DNA from: Priapulus caudatus
Taxonomy: Eukaryota > Priapulida > Priapulimorpha > Priapulimorphida > Priapulidae
NCBI RefSeq assembly: GCF_000485595.1
Contig: NW_014577279.1
Span: forward strand, 483,321 to 519,691
Direction of reading: 5' to 3'
Length of the DNA stretch: 36,371 bases
Shown here in pieces: positions 10,370-19,508 of this stretch (position 1 is the stretch's first letter; each line of letters begins with the position of its first letter). The position numbers and the translations under genes are program-made. The notes beneath the pieces are model-generated. The model was not told where the DNA came from, made no database searches, and saw nothing but the letters and a program-made list of their open reading frames with translations.

Positions 10370-11100
10370 CGATCAGTATAGCAGCATACGATGATGTAGG
10401 AGTCGAGTCAAAGTCAAATCCTCCCTGCCTTATTGCCGCATTGAGTGAAAAATCAGTTATACGTAACTAAAGATCCAAAAACATAAAATACAATACTCCT
10501 TTCAGAATTGCAACATTGCATTCTGACATCACATGAGACGATAATTTATGTCCTTCCGGCAATTGATGGAAACTCACCGCATTTTTCTGCGCACTCTGGA
10601 ATCATGCTGCAGACTTTCGAGGATTTTTTTTTTTTAAAGTTCTTTCCCATTAGTTTCAGTCCAGTCAATTTCGGTCGAATCAGACTATAGTTCGGCCTTA
10701 CTAGGTTGATTGAATCAAGGAGTCTGCTGGATACCCTTTATCAAAATTTAATATCTACCCACTAATTATGCAGCGATGACCGGATGTTTATTGTGAAGAT
10801 GCGTACGTTGGGGTGTTGTGTTACGATAAGTGATTGCTTCACTGAAATGACGATGGTACTGGTAGAAACCGTCAGATCCGCTCAGGACTGTTTAACCAGA
10901 GCAAATTTTTCGGAAAAATCCATTACGCGATATTGGGCTTCGGCACGCGGCGGCTTCGAGATTGCGTACGGAGCGCGATCGACACGCCGCGTGTGACAGT
11001 CTAGAGTTTCATTCGACCATCGTCTGTCGATTTTCATCTGCTCGCATCGCCTGAACAGAACTGACTAGAATAGCCGCAGCAATGAAAACCTGGCTGCACT
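10370..11100. other. Unassigned stretch
   Basis: No recognised gene or repeat. A short CpG-rich patch occurs at 10935-10995 (CGGCACGCGGCGGCTTCGAG). Frames of 60-70 codons lack splice context or motifs. Confidence 0.35.
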
Positions 11101-11102
11101 AT

Positions 11103-11244
11103 TGACGTCACAGAGCAAAATAGCCGGTGGGGAAACGTGAGAGATTGAATGTCATATCTGTTAGATGCAATCAAGAAGAAAAACGAGGCAGCTGAGCATT
11201 TGATGATGACGTCAACAACAAAAAATAGACGATTGAATGTCATT
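11103..11244 (+). repeat. Partial direct duplication carrying TGACGTCA sites
   Basis: Two copies of a module are seen. The first has TGACGTCA (11103-11110), CAAAATAGC and GATTGAATGTCAT (about 11142-11154). The second has TGACGTCA (11207-11214), AAAAAATAGAC and GATTGAATGTCAT (about 11231-11243). The TGACGTCA palindromes match the CRE/ATF consensus. No gene start is evident nearby. Confidence 0.6.
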
Positions 11245-11617
11245 CGTTGAGCGCTCGCAACACCCAGGTAGGTAGTCGAAACCCTGCACATGTCTGTTTC
11301 CCGCGCCTACTAGAAAACAGTCGCCGACAGCACCACTCATAACTTATACTTCAAGCCACGACGAAACCGCAGCGTATCATAAAGACCGATCGAGATTGAT
11401 GAGTCATGTGACGTGCGTCGAGGGATTTTCAGTTTTTAACTCACAATATATGAATATTAAAGTGGCGGAATTTTCCCCCAGTAAACCTGGCGTGCGCAGC
11501 GTGCATCGGTGCTCATATCATATCTTTTGCTATCATCATCACAGGCACTTGAAGCGTTTCAACTGTAAACACACGCCGCCGCCATTGCGCGCACACTGAC
11601 ACATAAATATATATATG

Positions 11618-11640
11618 TATCAGGAGTGTATAATAGGGAG
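11618..11640 (+). repeat. Half copy of the TATCAGGAGT hairpin family
   Basis: TATCAGGAGTGTATAATAGG sits just inside the left TIR of the 1,833-bp element. The opposite inner edge has CTCTTGATAC (about 13281-13290), so an ancestral central hairpin may have been split by the present cargo. Confidence 0.6.
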
Positions 11641-11754
11641 GAGTGTGACAACAATAAACAAGGGAAATTCGTCATTTACTAGCCTTATAATACCTACGAT
11701 TTACTACGCGTAACTCATCCAACTTGAGCTCAAATCGGACACAGTACAAACATC

Positions 11755-11800
11755 CCAGTTGGCCTACTCCCATTTCGTCTACTCTCATAATGGGCAATAG
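11755..11800 (-). repeat. 15-bp unit repeat, inverted copy
   Basis: CCAGTTGGCCTACTCCCATT followed by TCGTCTACTC is the complement of the GTAGGCGAAATGGGA/GTAGGCCAACTGGGA pair. Confidence 0.7.
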
Positions 11801-11848
11801 TGTGGATGCCACTCCGTCTAGTCCATGTATGCTAATCCAAACCATATA

Positions 11849-12182
11849 CAGTCCGACCTCGTTTATCCGGCCACCGGTTATCCGGAAACATCAATTAACC
11901 GGCCGCGATCTCGCAGAGTATGTTCTCTGTTTTTTTCATTAATTTCCACCTAAAAATCTCGCTCAAAACTTGCTCAAAACTCGCGCGATGTACCAATGAT
12001 TCTCGCGCGATGTACACATTGATTATCGTAAGAGCGCAGAGCTATCACATGCACAAAACAAATTCCTAACCCTACTGAACTGCATAGAAATGCTGTGTTT
12101 GAGCATAAATCGCATATCCGGCCAAATCGCATATCCGGATGGGTGCCGGTCCCGTCGTGGCCGGATAAACAAGGTCGAACTG
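11849..12182. mobile_element. pogo/Tigger-like MITE (334 bp) with TA duplication
   Basis: The left terminus CAGTCCGACCTCGTTTATCC and the right terminus GGATAAACAAGGTCGAACTG are inverted repeats flanked by TA at 11847-11848 and 12183-12184. The CAGT...CCTCGTTTATCCGG form is typical of pogo/Tigger-group Tc1/mariner termini (established knowledge). Internal GGCCGCGATCTCGCAGAGT and CTCGCGCGATGTAC segments are shared with 7085-7401. No transposase. Confidence 0.85.
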
Positions 12183-12255
12183 TATTACATTTATAAATGA
12201 TTATTTAGTGGACAAATTGATGGTAGACAAAATGGGAATGGGTGGATTTTTAGTG

Positions 12256-12340
12256 TAGGTGAATTGGGAGTAGGCGAAATGGGTATAGGCCAACTGGGAA
12301 TTTTGCCGTAGGCGAAATGGGAGTTGGCCAACCGGGAATA
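12256..12340 (+). repeat. Tandem array of a 15-bp unit
   Basis: Successive units read GTAGGTGAATTGGGA, GTAGGCGAAATGGGT, ATAGGCCAACTGGGA, then, after an 8-bp spacer, GTAGGCGAAATGGGA and GTTGGCCAACCGGGA. Two alternating unit types (GCGAAATGGG and GCCAACTGGG) give a 30-bp higher-order period. Confidence 0.8.
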
Positions 12341-12541
12341 AACCTCAAGAACTACTACTACCACGAACAGTCGTATTGTGGTACCCTTGCATGCTATGGT
12401 GTAACCATAGTCCAGTGTTGGACATGGCAGTCCTTCCTCCCCCACAGTACGGCACTGACAACTTTTGATTGGGTAATTTTTATGGATTTTACTGAAGGTT
12501 ATGTAGTAGACATGATTTTCGAAATCAAGACAGGATATATA

Positions 12542-12598
12542 TATCAGGAGTAGATAATAGGGATAGTAGATAATATTCCCTATTATCTACTCCTGATA
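12542..12598. mobile_element. 57-bp hairpin element, TATCAGGAGT family
   Basis: The left arm TATCAGGAGTAGATAATAGG is matched by the complementary right arm CCTATTATCTACTCCTGATA, with a short AT-rich centre. It is absent from the paired inverted arm B (around 6740-6790), so it behaves as an insertion. Confidence 0.85.
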
Positions 12599-13069
12599 TA
12601 TATGCATGCATGGTTCTCAGATTTATTTCCAAGAATCGTGTAACAGGATATTCTACAGCCTAGAGGCATCCGGAAGAATTGCGGCAGTTAGCTGTTGTAA
12701 TTTAAGAGAGCACACACAACTACATGTTTAAACGCGTGAATTAAAAATACATGCACGAAATTGAAACTGCATTTAAATATCTTTGTATACGGATGGAAAT
12801 CCCCGCATATTACACTGTAGTAGCTATTGGAAGCTGCAATTAACATTGGGTGGTTGGAGTTTCAATTCTACCACCCATCATTTCTAACCTTTTCCCCTAC
12901 TCCCACTTTAGACAGTACTACATGTATGTAATTAATAAAATTTGTTCATTCAGAATATTATTTCCCACTATATTGCAATAACAATTAATGTTAATGTTCG
13001 ATCATTCATTAGTGCAAACTGTAGTACAACGGGGAACATGTTTTTGGAAATGTTTACTAAAGTGTTGTT

Positions 13070-13183
13070 TACACGCACGCATGCACATACACGCACGCTC
13101 ACCGACACACACACATGCAAGCATACACACACACACACACGCACACGCACACGCACACGCACACGCACACGCACACGCACACG
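13070..13183 (+). repeat. CA / CACACG microsatellite adjoining an assembly gap
   Basis: CA-rich repeat ending in about eight copies of CACACG, then the N run. Confidence 0.95.
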
Positions 13184-13193
13184 NNNNNNNNNN
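13184..13193. other. Assembly gap (10 N)
   Basis: Ten Ns inside the CACACG repeat. The true array length is unknown. Confidence 1.
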
Positions 13194-13380
13194 ACTCGCA
13201 GGCAAAGTAGAATAATGTAGTCGTGAAATAGCACTATTTTCCCGTTTTTCCGTTGTACACTCTAGGTATTAATTGTTAGCTCTTGATACATATGTATATA
13301 TATATTTATGTGTCAGTGTGCGCGCAATGGCGGCGGCGTGTGTTTACAGTTGAAACGCTTCAAGTGCCTGTGATCATCAT

Positions 13381-14675
13381 ATGCTTATCATATCTTTTGC
13401 TCGAGAACAGTTAAGGTGTGGAGGTGCGCGCCATCTTACTACTGACATTACCCCTCGTCACACACGGTCTGCGCCACTAAAGTATCGTTAGCCTCAGGAC
13501 TGAATAACAACAAAAACTCCCATTAGCATGCATGCAAAAGTATGAGCAAATATATATGGATGAACGATATACTTCTACTTGAGCCAAAACAACATTGATC
13601 AATTAAATTATATTATTGGACTACCATCTAATCCAACTACTAGCACGCGGCAACAGCGGCATTATGTCGCGTGCCATAAGGCAGGTCTTCATATAAGATT
13701 GGAGAGATGGTCTACTCGAAACATAATTGCAACTGATTGATTAAAACGAAGTCTCAGGTGCAACTGGAGTTCGTATCGAAAATTGGACCAACTATAAGTC
13801 GTTGTTTCAATCAACGACGAACAAACATATGGAACGAGTGGTTGCCGATTCGAATTTGCGTGTTGGTCAATATAATGTGAAACTTAGCTTTGAAAAGGTG
13901 ATGTTTACTTTCTCATGTACCGGGAATTGTGTTGTTTCAAAGGCGGTGGCTGCAAGTTATTACATGTTTTTTCATCGGTGCAATAAACAGAGTAAAGCTA
14001 ACGTGCTTGTGAGACCTGCCCTCTCACTGGTCGGCAGCAACATTATCGGCATCATGATTGGCATCCATGTTTTTAGTTCTAGATCCCCGATTTCGTGCCC
14101 AAATTTAATCGAGAACAATCAGGCTTTTGAGTTGACATAGAATCAAATCATCCATGGACGCATTAATGCTCATGTTTACTTGGAACCCAGCTACACGATA
14201 TTACATCGCAGGTGCGCAGATAATGAGTGCTAACCACACAGTTCGAACCAACACGAGCACACTGCGTAAATATTAAAAAACAACATTTGACACTCTGGAG
14301 GGTCTGATAAACCTGGTATGTTGTGACGTCACGGTAGGGGACGGGACGAGAGACGGCTGGGTTAGTGCACGAGTACATTTCTAAATCACGGGAGCCCGTG
14401 GACAGCAGAAGTAACAAAATAAATACTTTCAAGATATCTTCTCATGCTTGAGAAATTGGGAATTGAGGACATTAGCAGAGTGACGCATGCACGCACAAAT
14501 ATAAAGGTGACACTCGGCAAGACCAACTTAGGTGTGGCACAAGGCTACTAATGTGGACAACGTGAAGATGATATTTGGAAAACCTCATTCCACAAAATAC
14601 ATCGATAGACGACTAAATTGCGAGGAAATTAAGCACACTGCAATACTCATCTAAACGTACAAAGCTATACCTGAC
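13381..14675. other. Unassigned stretch
   Basis: No gene I can support. An open frame at 13802-14140 (112 codons) has no recognisable domain and no neighbouring splice context. A TGACGTCA palindrome lies at 14324-14331. Confidence 0.35.
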
Positions 14676-14680
14676 ATCTA

Positions 14681-14718
<38 letters not shown>

Positions 14719-14735
14719 GCAGCAGCAGCAGCAGC

Positions 14736-14775
<40 letters not shown>

Positions 14776-14791
14776 GCAGCAGCAGCAGCAG
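14681..14791 (+). repeat. AAC/AGC trinucleotide repeat
   Basis: About 13 AAC units, then AGC units, about 12 AAC units, then AGC units. On the minus strand it reads as polyleucine, which is a repeat translation only. Confidence 0.95.
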
Positions 14792-14794
14792 TGC

Positions 14795-16325
14795 AGGGTT
14801 TCGCGTGTTTTTACATGTATTGTTGGGGAAATTCATCAGTAAATTTGACGGTCGATTAGTGATTTGACTTGAGCACTCTACACCAACGAATTCGGATGTG
14901 GACAAACACGACGGAAAACTGCGTAGGAAACTCAGCGTCAGAACAAACAAACGGCAATTAGCTTCCTTCATCACTACTAAGTGCACCGAGCGAACATGTT
15001 ACGCTACAGCCACATAGACTTCACGTATTATCCCCCATTATCCCAATTTTTTATATATGACCTCCATCCATTAAGTCATCCATTGCACCCTTTCACGCAA
15101 ACTCCTTTCAACCGGGATTAATAGCAGCGCAAATGAAGAGTTAATGAAATAGACTCAGTGGCGCAGGAAGAGCCGCTCGCAGACATGCGACATCAACGAA
15201 CAAAAGCTGCGCGCGATTCTACTACGACCGATCCATCGAGCTGGCTACAGTGGCAGACGTTCGCATTCAGGCAGGATAACATACACGGCGCTGTGATTGT
15301 GTCGGACGACTGAAATGAAATCGTCAAGCACCGAACAGACAGTCACATCGGAAGGAAGTTTTCCGCAAACGCCTGGGATGTGACAGGATGCAGTCTGGCC
15401 TATATTCCGCGCCACAAACAGATGTCCTATCGTCGGACACTTGCACGCCGCACGCCATCTATATTGCATGCCGCCCGGCCGTCAATAGAACGTTTAATTA
15501 ATCAGAAGTAGTAGCGCGGCCGAAACACGCAATATGCTAACGCCGCAAATTATGAACAATCGACATGAATTACCAATGCGATTCGTGACAAATCCCACTA
15601 ATGGGTGTTCGAGTTTCATACTGCTTAGTGCTTACTGACTTATTTATGCGCGAATACAAGACTGCACGCATATGTTGTCAAGTAAAGCATTGTACGCAGC
15701 ACTGCAGTTCAAACAAATGATATGGTGATATGTACGACGTGGACGGAAAAACTAAAAGGATGCGAATCTGTACATGTATACATGTATTTATACTATCTGA
15801 CAGGAAAAATTACAGGTCTAAAGTCTAGCTGTACTCTTAATTGTGACATAAAACACCACTCAAGATAGGGGCCAGAATAACTTAAAATAATAAGTTTTTC
15901 TGTGATTCTGAGCAAGTACAAAAGTGTTGCATATGCGGATCTCAACAGGCGGCGTCTGTGAACAACGTATACCGTATACGGCAAAATACGTGAACTAATT
16001 ACACACCTAAACCTGTTTATCAAAATGTCAGTGTACCATGTATCTGCATTGCTATACCAGCGCTAACAGAAATAACAAGAGTTCAGAGAAATGAATGTAA
16101 AAACGTCTCTGCCATTCGCAATCAGTCTTACTGGCTACATGTAGACAGTAAATTTGCCTCCAGCCATCCATGAAATTCATGCATGAGATTCACAAAATCC
16201 TATTACAAGAAACTCTGTCTTTCTAATGTGACTTTTCCTTTTGACATTTCCAGTAAGGACTCAAATATATATGACATATACGTGAACTTTGCCAGAAAGA
16301 CCTTATTATCGAAAAGAGTTACGAA
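14795..16325. other. Unassigned stretch
   Basis: No gene or named repeat found. The short palindrome TGTACATGTATACATGTATT lies at about 15769-15788. Confidence 0.35.
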
Positions 16326-16372
16326 TAAATAAATAAATAAATAAACAAATAAATATATATATATATATATAA
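16326..16372 (+). repeat. AAAT then AT microsatellite
   Basis: Tandem AATA/AAAC units followed by about ten TA units. Confidence 0.9.
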
Positions 16373-16526
16373 AATTTCCTACATTTCAGCAGCAACGGGT
16401 TATGTGGCAGAGCTCTACCCATCATGCCATACTTCACATATTTGTTATACTAGTCAGCACTAAAAGCAACGGATGCCATTAATTCTAGTACCATCATAGT
16501 CCCCATTTTACTGTAATTTTTCCTAG

Positions 16527-16584
16527 TTCAATGTCAATGTCAATGTCAATGTCAATGTCAATGTCAATGTCAATGTCAATGTCA
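16527..16584 (+). repeat. AATGTC hexamer array
   Basis: About nine perfect copies of TCAATG immediately precede the 24-bp minisatellite, which contains the related GTCAATG motif. The longer unit probably grew out of the hexamer. Confidence 0.95.
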
Positions 16585-17020
16585 TTGTTGGTGTCATTGT
16601 CGTGACGGTCAATGTTAGTGTCATTGTCACCGTCAATGTTAGTGCCATTGTCACCATCAATGTTAGTGTCATTGTAACTGTCAATGTTAGTGTCATTGTA
16701 ACTGTCAATGTTAGTGTCATTGTCACTCTCAATGTTAGTTTCATTGTCACCATCAATGTTAGTGTCATTGTCACCGTCAATGTTAGTGTCATTGTCACCA
16801 TCAATGTTAGTGTCATTGTCACCGTCAATGTTAGTGTCATTGTCACTGTCAATGTTAGTGCCATTGTCAGTATCAATGTTAGTGTCATTGTCACCATCAA
16901 TGTTAGTGTCATTGTAACTGTCAATGTTAGTGTCATTGTCACTCTCAATGTTAGTGTCATTGACACCATCAATGTTAGTGTCATTGTCACCGTCAATGTT
17001 AGTGTCACTCTCACTGTCAA
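16585..17020 (+). repeat. 24-bp minisatellite, ~18 units
   Basis: The unit consensus is GTCATTGTCACCGTCAATG followed by TTAGT, with point variants (CACC, AACT, CACT). Because 24 is a multiple of three, several frames stay open on both strands, giving octapeptide repeats (for example VIVTVNVS on plus). There is no start, splice or conserved-domain context for a gene. Confidence 0.95.
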
Positions 17021-17024
17021 TTTC

Positions 17025-17750
17025 TATCGGTGAATAAACTTTGAACCATTTTAAACTCTCAAGTGACTAAAATTATTGACAATGCTTGGTGAACTAAATT
17101 AATGAATGAATTAAATTAAAATTAGGCGGATACTAACGAAGATGTTATTGTCATTTTACGGCTATTTTGGGATTAGGTAAACACTAGGAATCCAATAAAC
17201 CAGGTTAAAAATAAAAATCGATGATTGTAGAAAAGGTTTTAATGTTCTAAAAAGATCCAATATCCTAATCCGTTTAGTCAACTATATACTTATTTATTCT
17301 TGCTATTATGTTTCAATTGTCTTTTCATCTCAGGAGCCTATCATGGAATCGTTGGTAAATGTTGTACTAGACAGGTTCGTATGTGTATATAATAATACCC
17401 CGCATTAGTCAGATCCTTTTAAGTCGATTCGCAAATATTTCGTTCCAGCCTATAAGTTATAGCATGGCTTTTAGTGCAGATGACACAAACACATGGCGAA
17501 AATATGGGGTTTTACACCAGTTCAATACTCTAATTCAGTATGTATGTGTAGTATTTACCAAACTATCCACACTGTAGTTCAATTGTACAGTGAATATAGG
17601 CAATGTTTATTACGCCCAGAAAATACGTATCCATTTGAATATTTTGCTGTTATATTTCGTAACGCAACCTCTGGCAAACCGCACTGCAGTGATAGGCCTA
17701 ACCGTGCCTCTCGGAATTTTGTAACCAGTTCTGCAGTTTGGTGGCAGCAC
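17025..17750. other. Unassigned A/T-rich stretch
   Basis: No supported feature beyond short A/T-rich runs. Frames at 17383-17577 and 17493-17750 lack motifs. Confidence 0.35.
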
Positions 17751-17751
17751 A

Positions 17752-17761
17752 CACTCACACA

Positions 17762-17852
<91 letters not shown>
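17752..17852 (+). repeat. ACGC array followed by TG array
   Basis: About 14 ACGC units (17758-17816) switch to about 16 TG units (17819-17851). The ACGC half is CpG-dense. Confidence 0.95.
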
Positions 17853-17854
<2 letters not shown>

Positions 17855-17855
<1 letters not shown>

Positions 17856-18495
17856 AGGCTAATCTTGACAGGCACTTTTCAAGCTTTACTGTTATTCAAT
17901 GGGGAAATCACAACACATCATCGCACATTATAGCTTGATTTCAGTATTTGAGAGAAGGCACTCGCGTGCTGATATCTGCTATGCTAACGCATTTGACATA
18001 ATTTATAACATTGTTCGTACCGGAAATTCCGAGAAACACGACCCGAACAATGGCGAAAAATACCGAAATTCCCACAAGCCAATTATCTCCAAAACTCGGG
18101 CACATCTACTCCGACTATTGACACGTAACATTACAAAAGGACAATACGTAACATTACCCGCGCGGAGGCGTAATACGGCGGCAAAGATCAGACTACGTCT
18201 ACAAAGGAGGAACCGGTCGTTTGAAGTCGTCCGTGCGGAATCGTGAATCTGGCGCGGAAATCACTAAACACAGCAAACTCTGGCATGTATGCGCAGGACC
18301 ACGTGTTGTGCATCACGAACTACCGTAGCGTGATTTACTCATGATACGTACGTGCATGCAAACGGGTCGCGCCAGCGCACGCACGCACGCATACGCGCAA
18401 ACTCCACGACAGATGACGCTCTCGTTCTAATCGCTATCCTGAGTTGTACGAAGGGGGCGCTGCATGCAGTTTGGCATACGCGTACAAACATAGTA
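17855..18495. other. Unassigned stretch with one 115-codon frame
   Basis: A plus-strand frame at 17899-18246 reads MGKSQHIIAHYSL at its start and is basic at its C-terminus (LRLQRRNRSFEVVRAES). It begins beside a microsatellite, matches no family I recognise, and includes an imperfect direct repeat ACGTAACATTAC (about 18123 and 18147). I do not call it a gene. Confidence 0.3.
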
Positions 18496-18536
18496 AGGCG
18501 CGTTCACACGGACGTTTTTGGCCCGAGCCTAATTAG

Positions 18537-19018
18537 TAGTGTTGTCAATCGGTTGTAATTTCGTAATCGATCATCGGTTGGACCCAAGCAACCGATGATC
18601 GGTTACAATCGGTTACTCGGGGTGTTGAATGCCTGCGTGTGCGTAACGTCGTGTGCATGTACGTGTGTGCATGTATGTGCTTGTTTAGCCCTGTTTACTG
18701 TTTGTTTTGCACTGTTTACTACTGTGTGTTTAATACATGTATGTTAATAAAGGATAACTTGTATAGTAGTAGCGATGATATCTCTTATTCTCATCACTTT
18801 TCCAAGTTTTCTTGTTCAAGTTTTACATTTATTTTGATTTTTTTTTCTTTTATTTTCCGATGAAATTGATTATGGATTTTGATAACCAATTGCGCTTGGT
18901 TCCAGCCACTGTTCAACCGATGATCGAGTATAATCGATGATCGTGACATCACTAAGCGCTTGGTTCCAGCCACTGTTCAACCGATGATCGAGTATAATCG
19001 ATGATCGTGACATCACTA
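18537..19018. mobile_element. 482-bp hAT-like MITE with 8-bp duplication CTAATTAG
   Basis: The termini TAGTGTTGTCA and TGACATCACTA are inverted repeats, and the 8-bp CTAATTAG occurs directly outside at 18529-18536 and 19019-19026. TAG-starting TIRs plus 8-bp duplications are the hAT signature (established knowledge). The uninterrupted host sequence is visible in the neighbouring copy at about 19082-19094 (GAGCCTAATTAGG), which confirms the insertion. Subterminal CCGATGATCG/ATCGGTT repeats occur at both ends. No transposase frame. Confidence 0.9.
18892..19018 (+). repeat. 64-bp tandem duplication of the MITE right end
   Basis: The unit from GCGCTTGGTTCCAGCC to CATCACTA is present twice with a 64-bp period (18892-18955 and 18956-19018) and essentially no differences. 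Both units end in the TIR terminus TGACATCACTA, so the element has two candidate right ends. The flanking 8-bp duplication marks the outer one as used. Confidence 0.9.
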
Positions 19019-19053
19019 CTAATTAGGCCCGCGCCAGATTTGGCTCGAGCCGA

Positions 19054-19478
19054 GCGTTCACACGGACGTTTTTGGCCCGAGCCTAATTAGGCCCGTGCCA
19101 GATTTGGTCCCATCGAAAACGTCAGACCAGGCCCGAGCCAAATTTTAGCACCAGCTTTCGGCGAGCGGTAGAATCGGTTGAGCGGTAGATGCCGTGAGTG
19201 TCCAACGCGTACTTCAACGAAATAAAGTCCAAACAGTATAAAAATTCGAAAAATTTGATCAGGATGCACGTTTTCAAGATTGATAATTGAACTCAGAACG
19301 GAAGTAAACACTCTGAATCGTACACAACGCCATCTCGCGACATACTGCCAAAGTATCTGTGAGATATTTGTGCAATAAAATTTATTTGAATTTGAATTTG
19401 AATTTGACAGACAGCCAAATTTGGCCCGAGCCAAATCTAGCCCATTTGGCTCGAGCCAAACCATGACCGTGTGATGCG
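19054..19478. mobile_element. ~425-bp GCGTTCACACGG TIR element
   Basis: The left end GCGTTCACACGGACGTTTTT with TGGCCCGAGCC is mirrored by GGCTCGAGCCAAACCATGACC and GTGTGATGCG on the right. Internal CCCGAGCCAAAT motifs are iterated. A TTTGAA repeat lies at 19383-19406. No coding sequence. Confidence 0.7.
19383..19406 (+). repeat. TTTGAA hexamer run
   Basis: Four copies of TTTGAA preceded by AATAAAATTTA, the kind of short-repeat tail seen at some LINE/SINE 3' ends. A retrotransposed origin is only a guess. Confidence 0.7.
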
Positions 19479-19508
19479 ACTATAAATAAAAGTGTCAATG
19501 AGTCACTG

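Larger units (their letters stand above)
11849..13190 (+). repeat. Right arm of inverted duplication B
   Basis: This is the partner of 6000-7401. It lies wholly inside the 1,833-bp TIR element at 11540-13372, so arm B is cargo of that element or was captured by it. The terminal repeats of that element are not visible around the left arm, so the left copy is either truncated or represents the cargo on its own. Confidence 0.8.
11540..13372. mobile_element. 1,833-bp non-autonomous TIR element, CACAGGC family
   Basis: Perfect 77-bp terminal inverted repeats (11540-11616 and 13296-13372) start CACAGGCACTTGAAGCG and are flanked by an exact 8-bp target duplication ATCATCAT (11532-11539 and 13373-13380). 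Eight-base duplications are known for hAT, P and some other superfamilies; the terminal sequence alone does not let me choose. Inside are the pogo-like MITE, the 15-bp unit array, a hairpin element and a CA microsatellite, but no transposase frame. The inner edges of both TIRs carry TATCARGAG motifs like the hairpin family. The identical TIRs suggest recent insertion or gene conversion. The outer 23 bp are shared with 21165-21475. Confidence 0.9.
18500..19053. mobile_element. Partial GCGTTCACACGG element, interrupted
   Basis: The left end GCGTTCACACGGACGTTTTT (18500) runs to CTAATTAG at 18536, is interrupted by the hAT-like MITE, and resumes at 19019 through GGCTCGAGCC at 19053, where the next copy begins. 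The interrupted piece totals about 60 bp of its own sequence and duplicates the start of 19054-19478. Confidence 0.75.

Noticed and set aside
12542-12598. Factor-independent bacterial terminator or CRISPR repeat
   Set aside because: The hairpins are dispersed, not regularly spaced, and the window has eukaryotic gene structure.
13802-14140. 112-codon frame as a gene
   Set aside because: No recognisable family, no acceptor/donor partner, and length within chance for this much sequence.
14678-14986. 102-codon frame ending in polyleucine
   Set aside because: The leucine tract is the AAC/AGC repeat read on the minus strand; the remainder has no motif.
16523-17033. 165- and 143-codon repeat-protein frames
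   Set aside because: They follow the 24-bp minisatellite, whose period is a multiple of three. Overlapping frames on both strands are equally open and no splice or start context is seen.
17752-17852. Z-DNA or regulatory CpG island
   Set aside because: It is a plain ACGC/TG microsatellite; structure-forming potential alone is not evidence of function.
17899-18246. 115-codon frame with basic C-terminus
   Set aside because: It begins beside a microsatellite and shows no motif, conservation or splice evidence.
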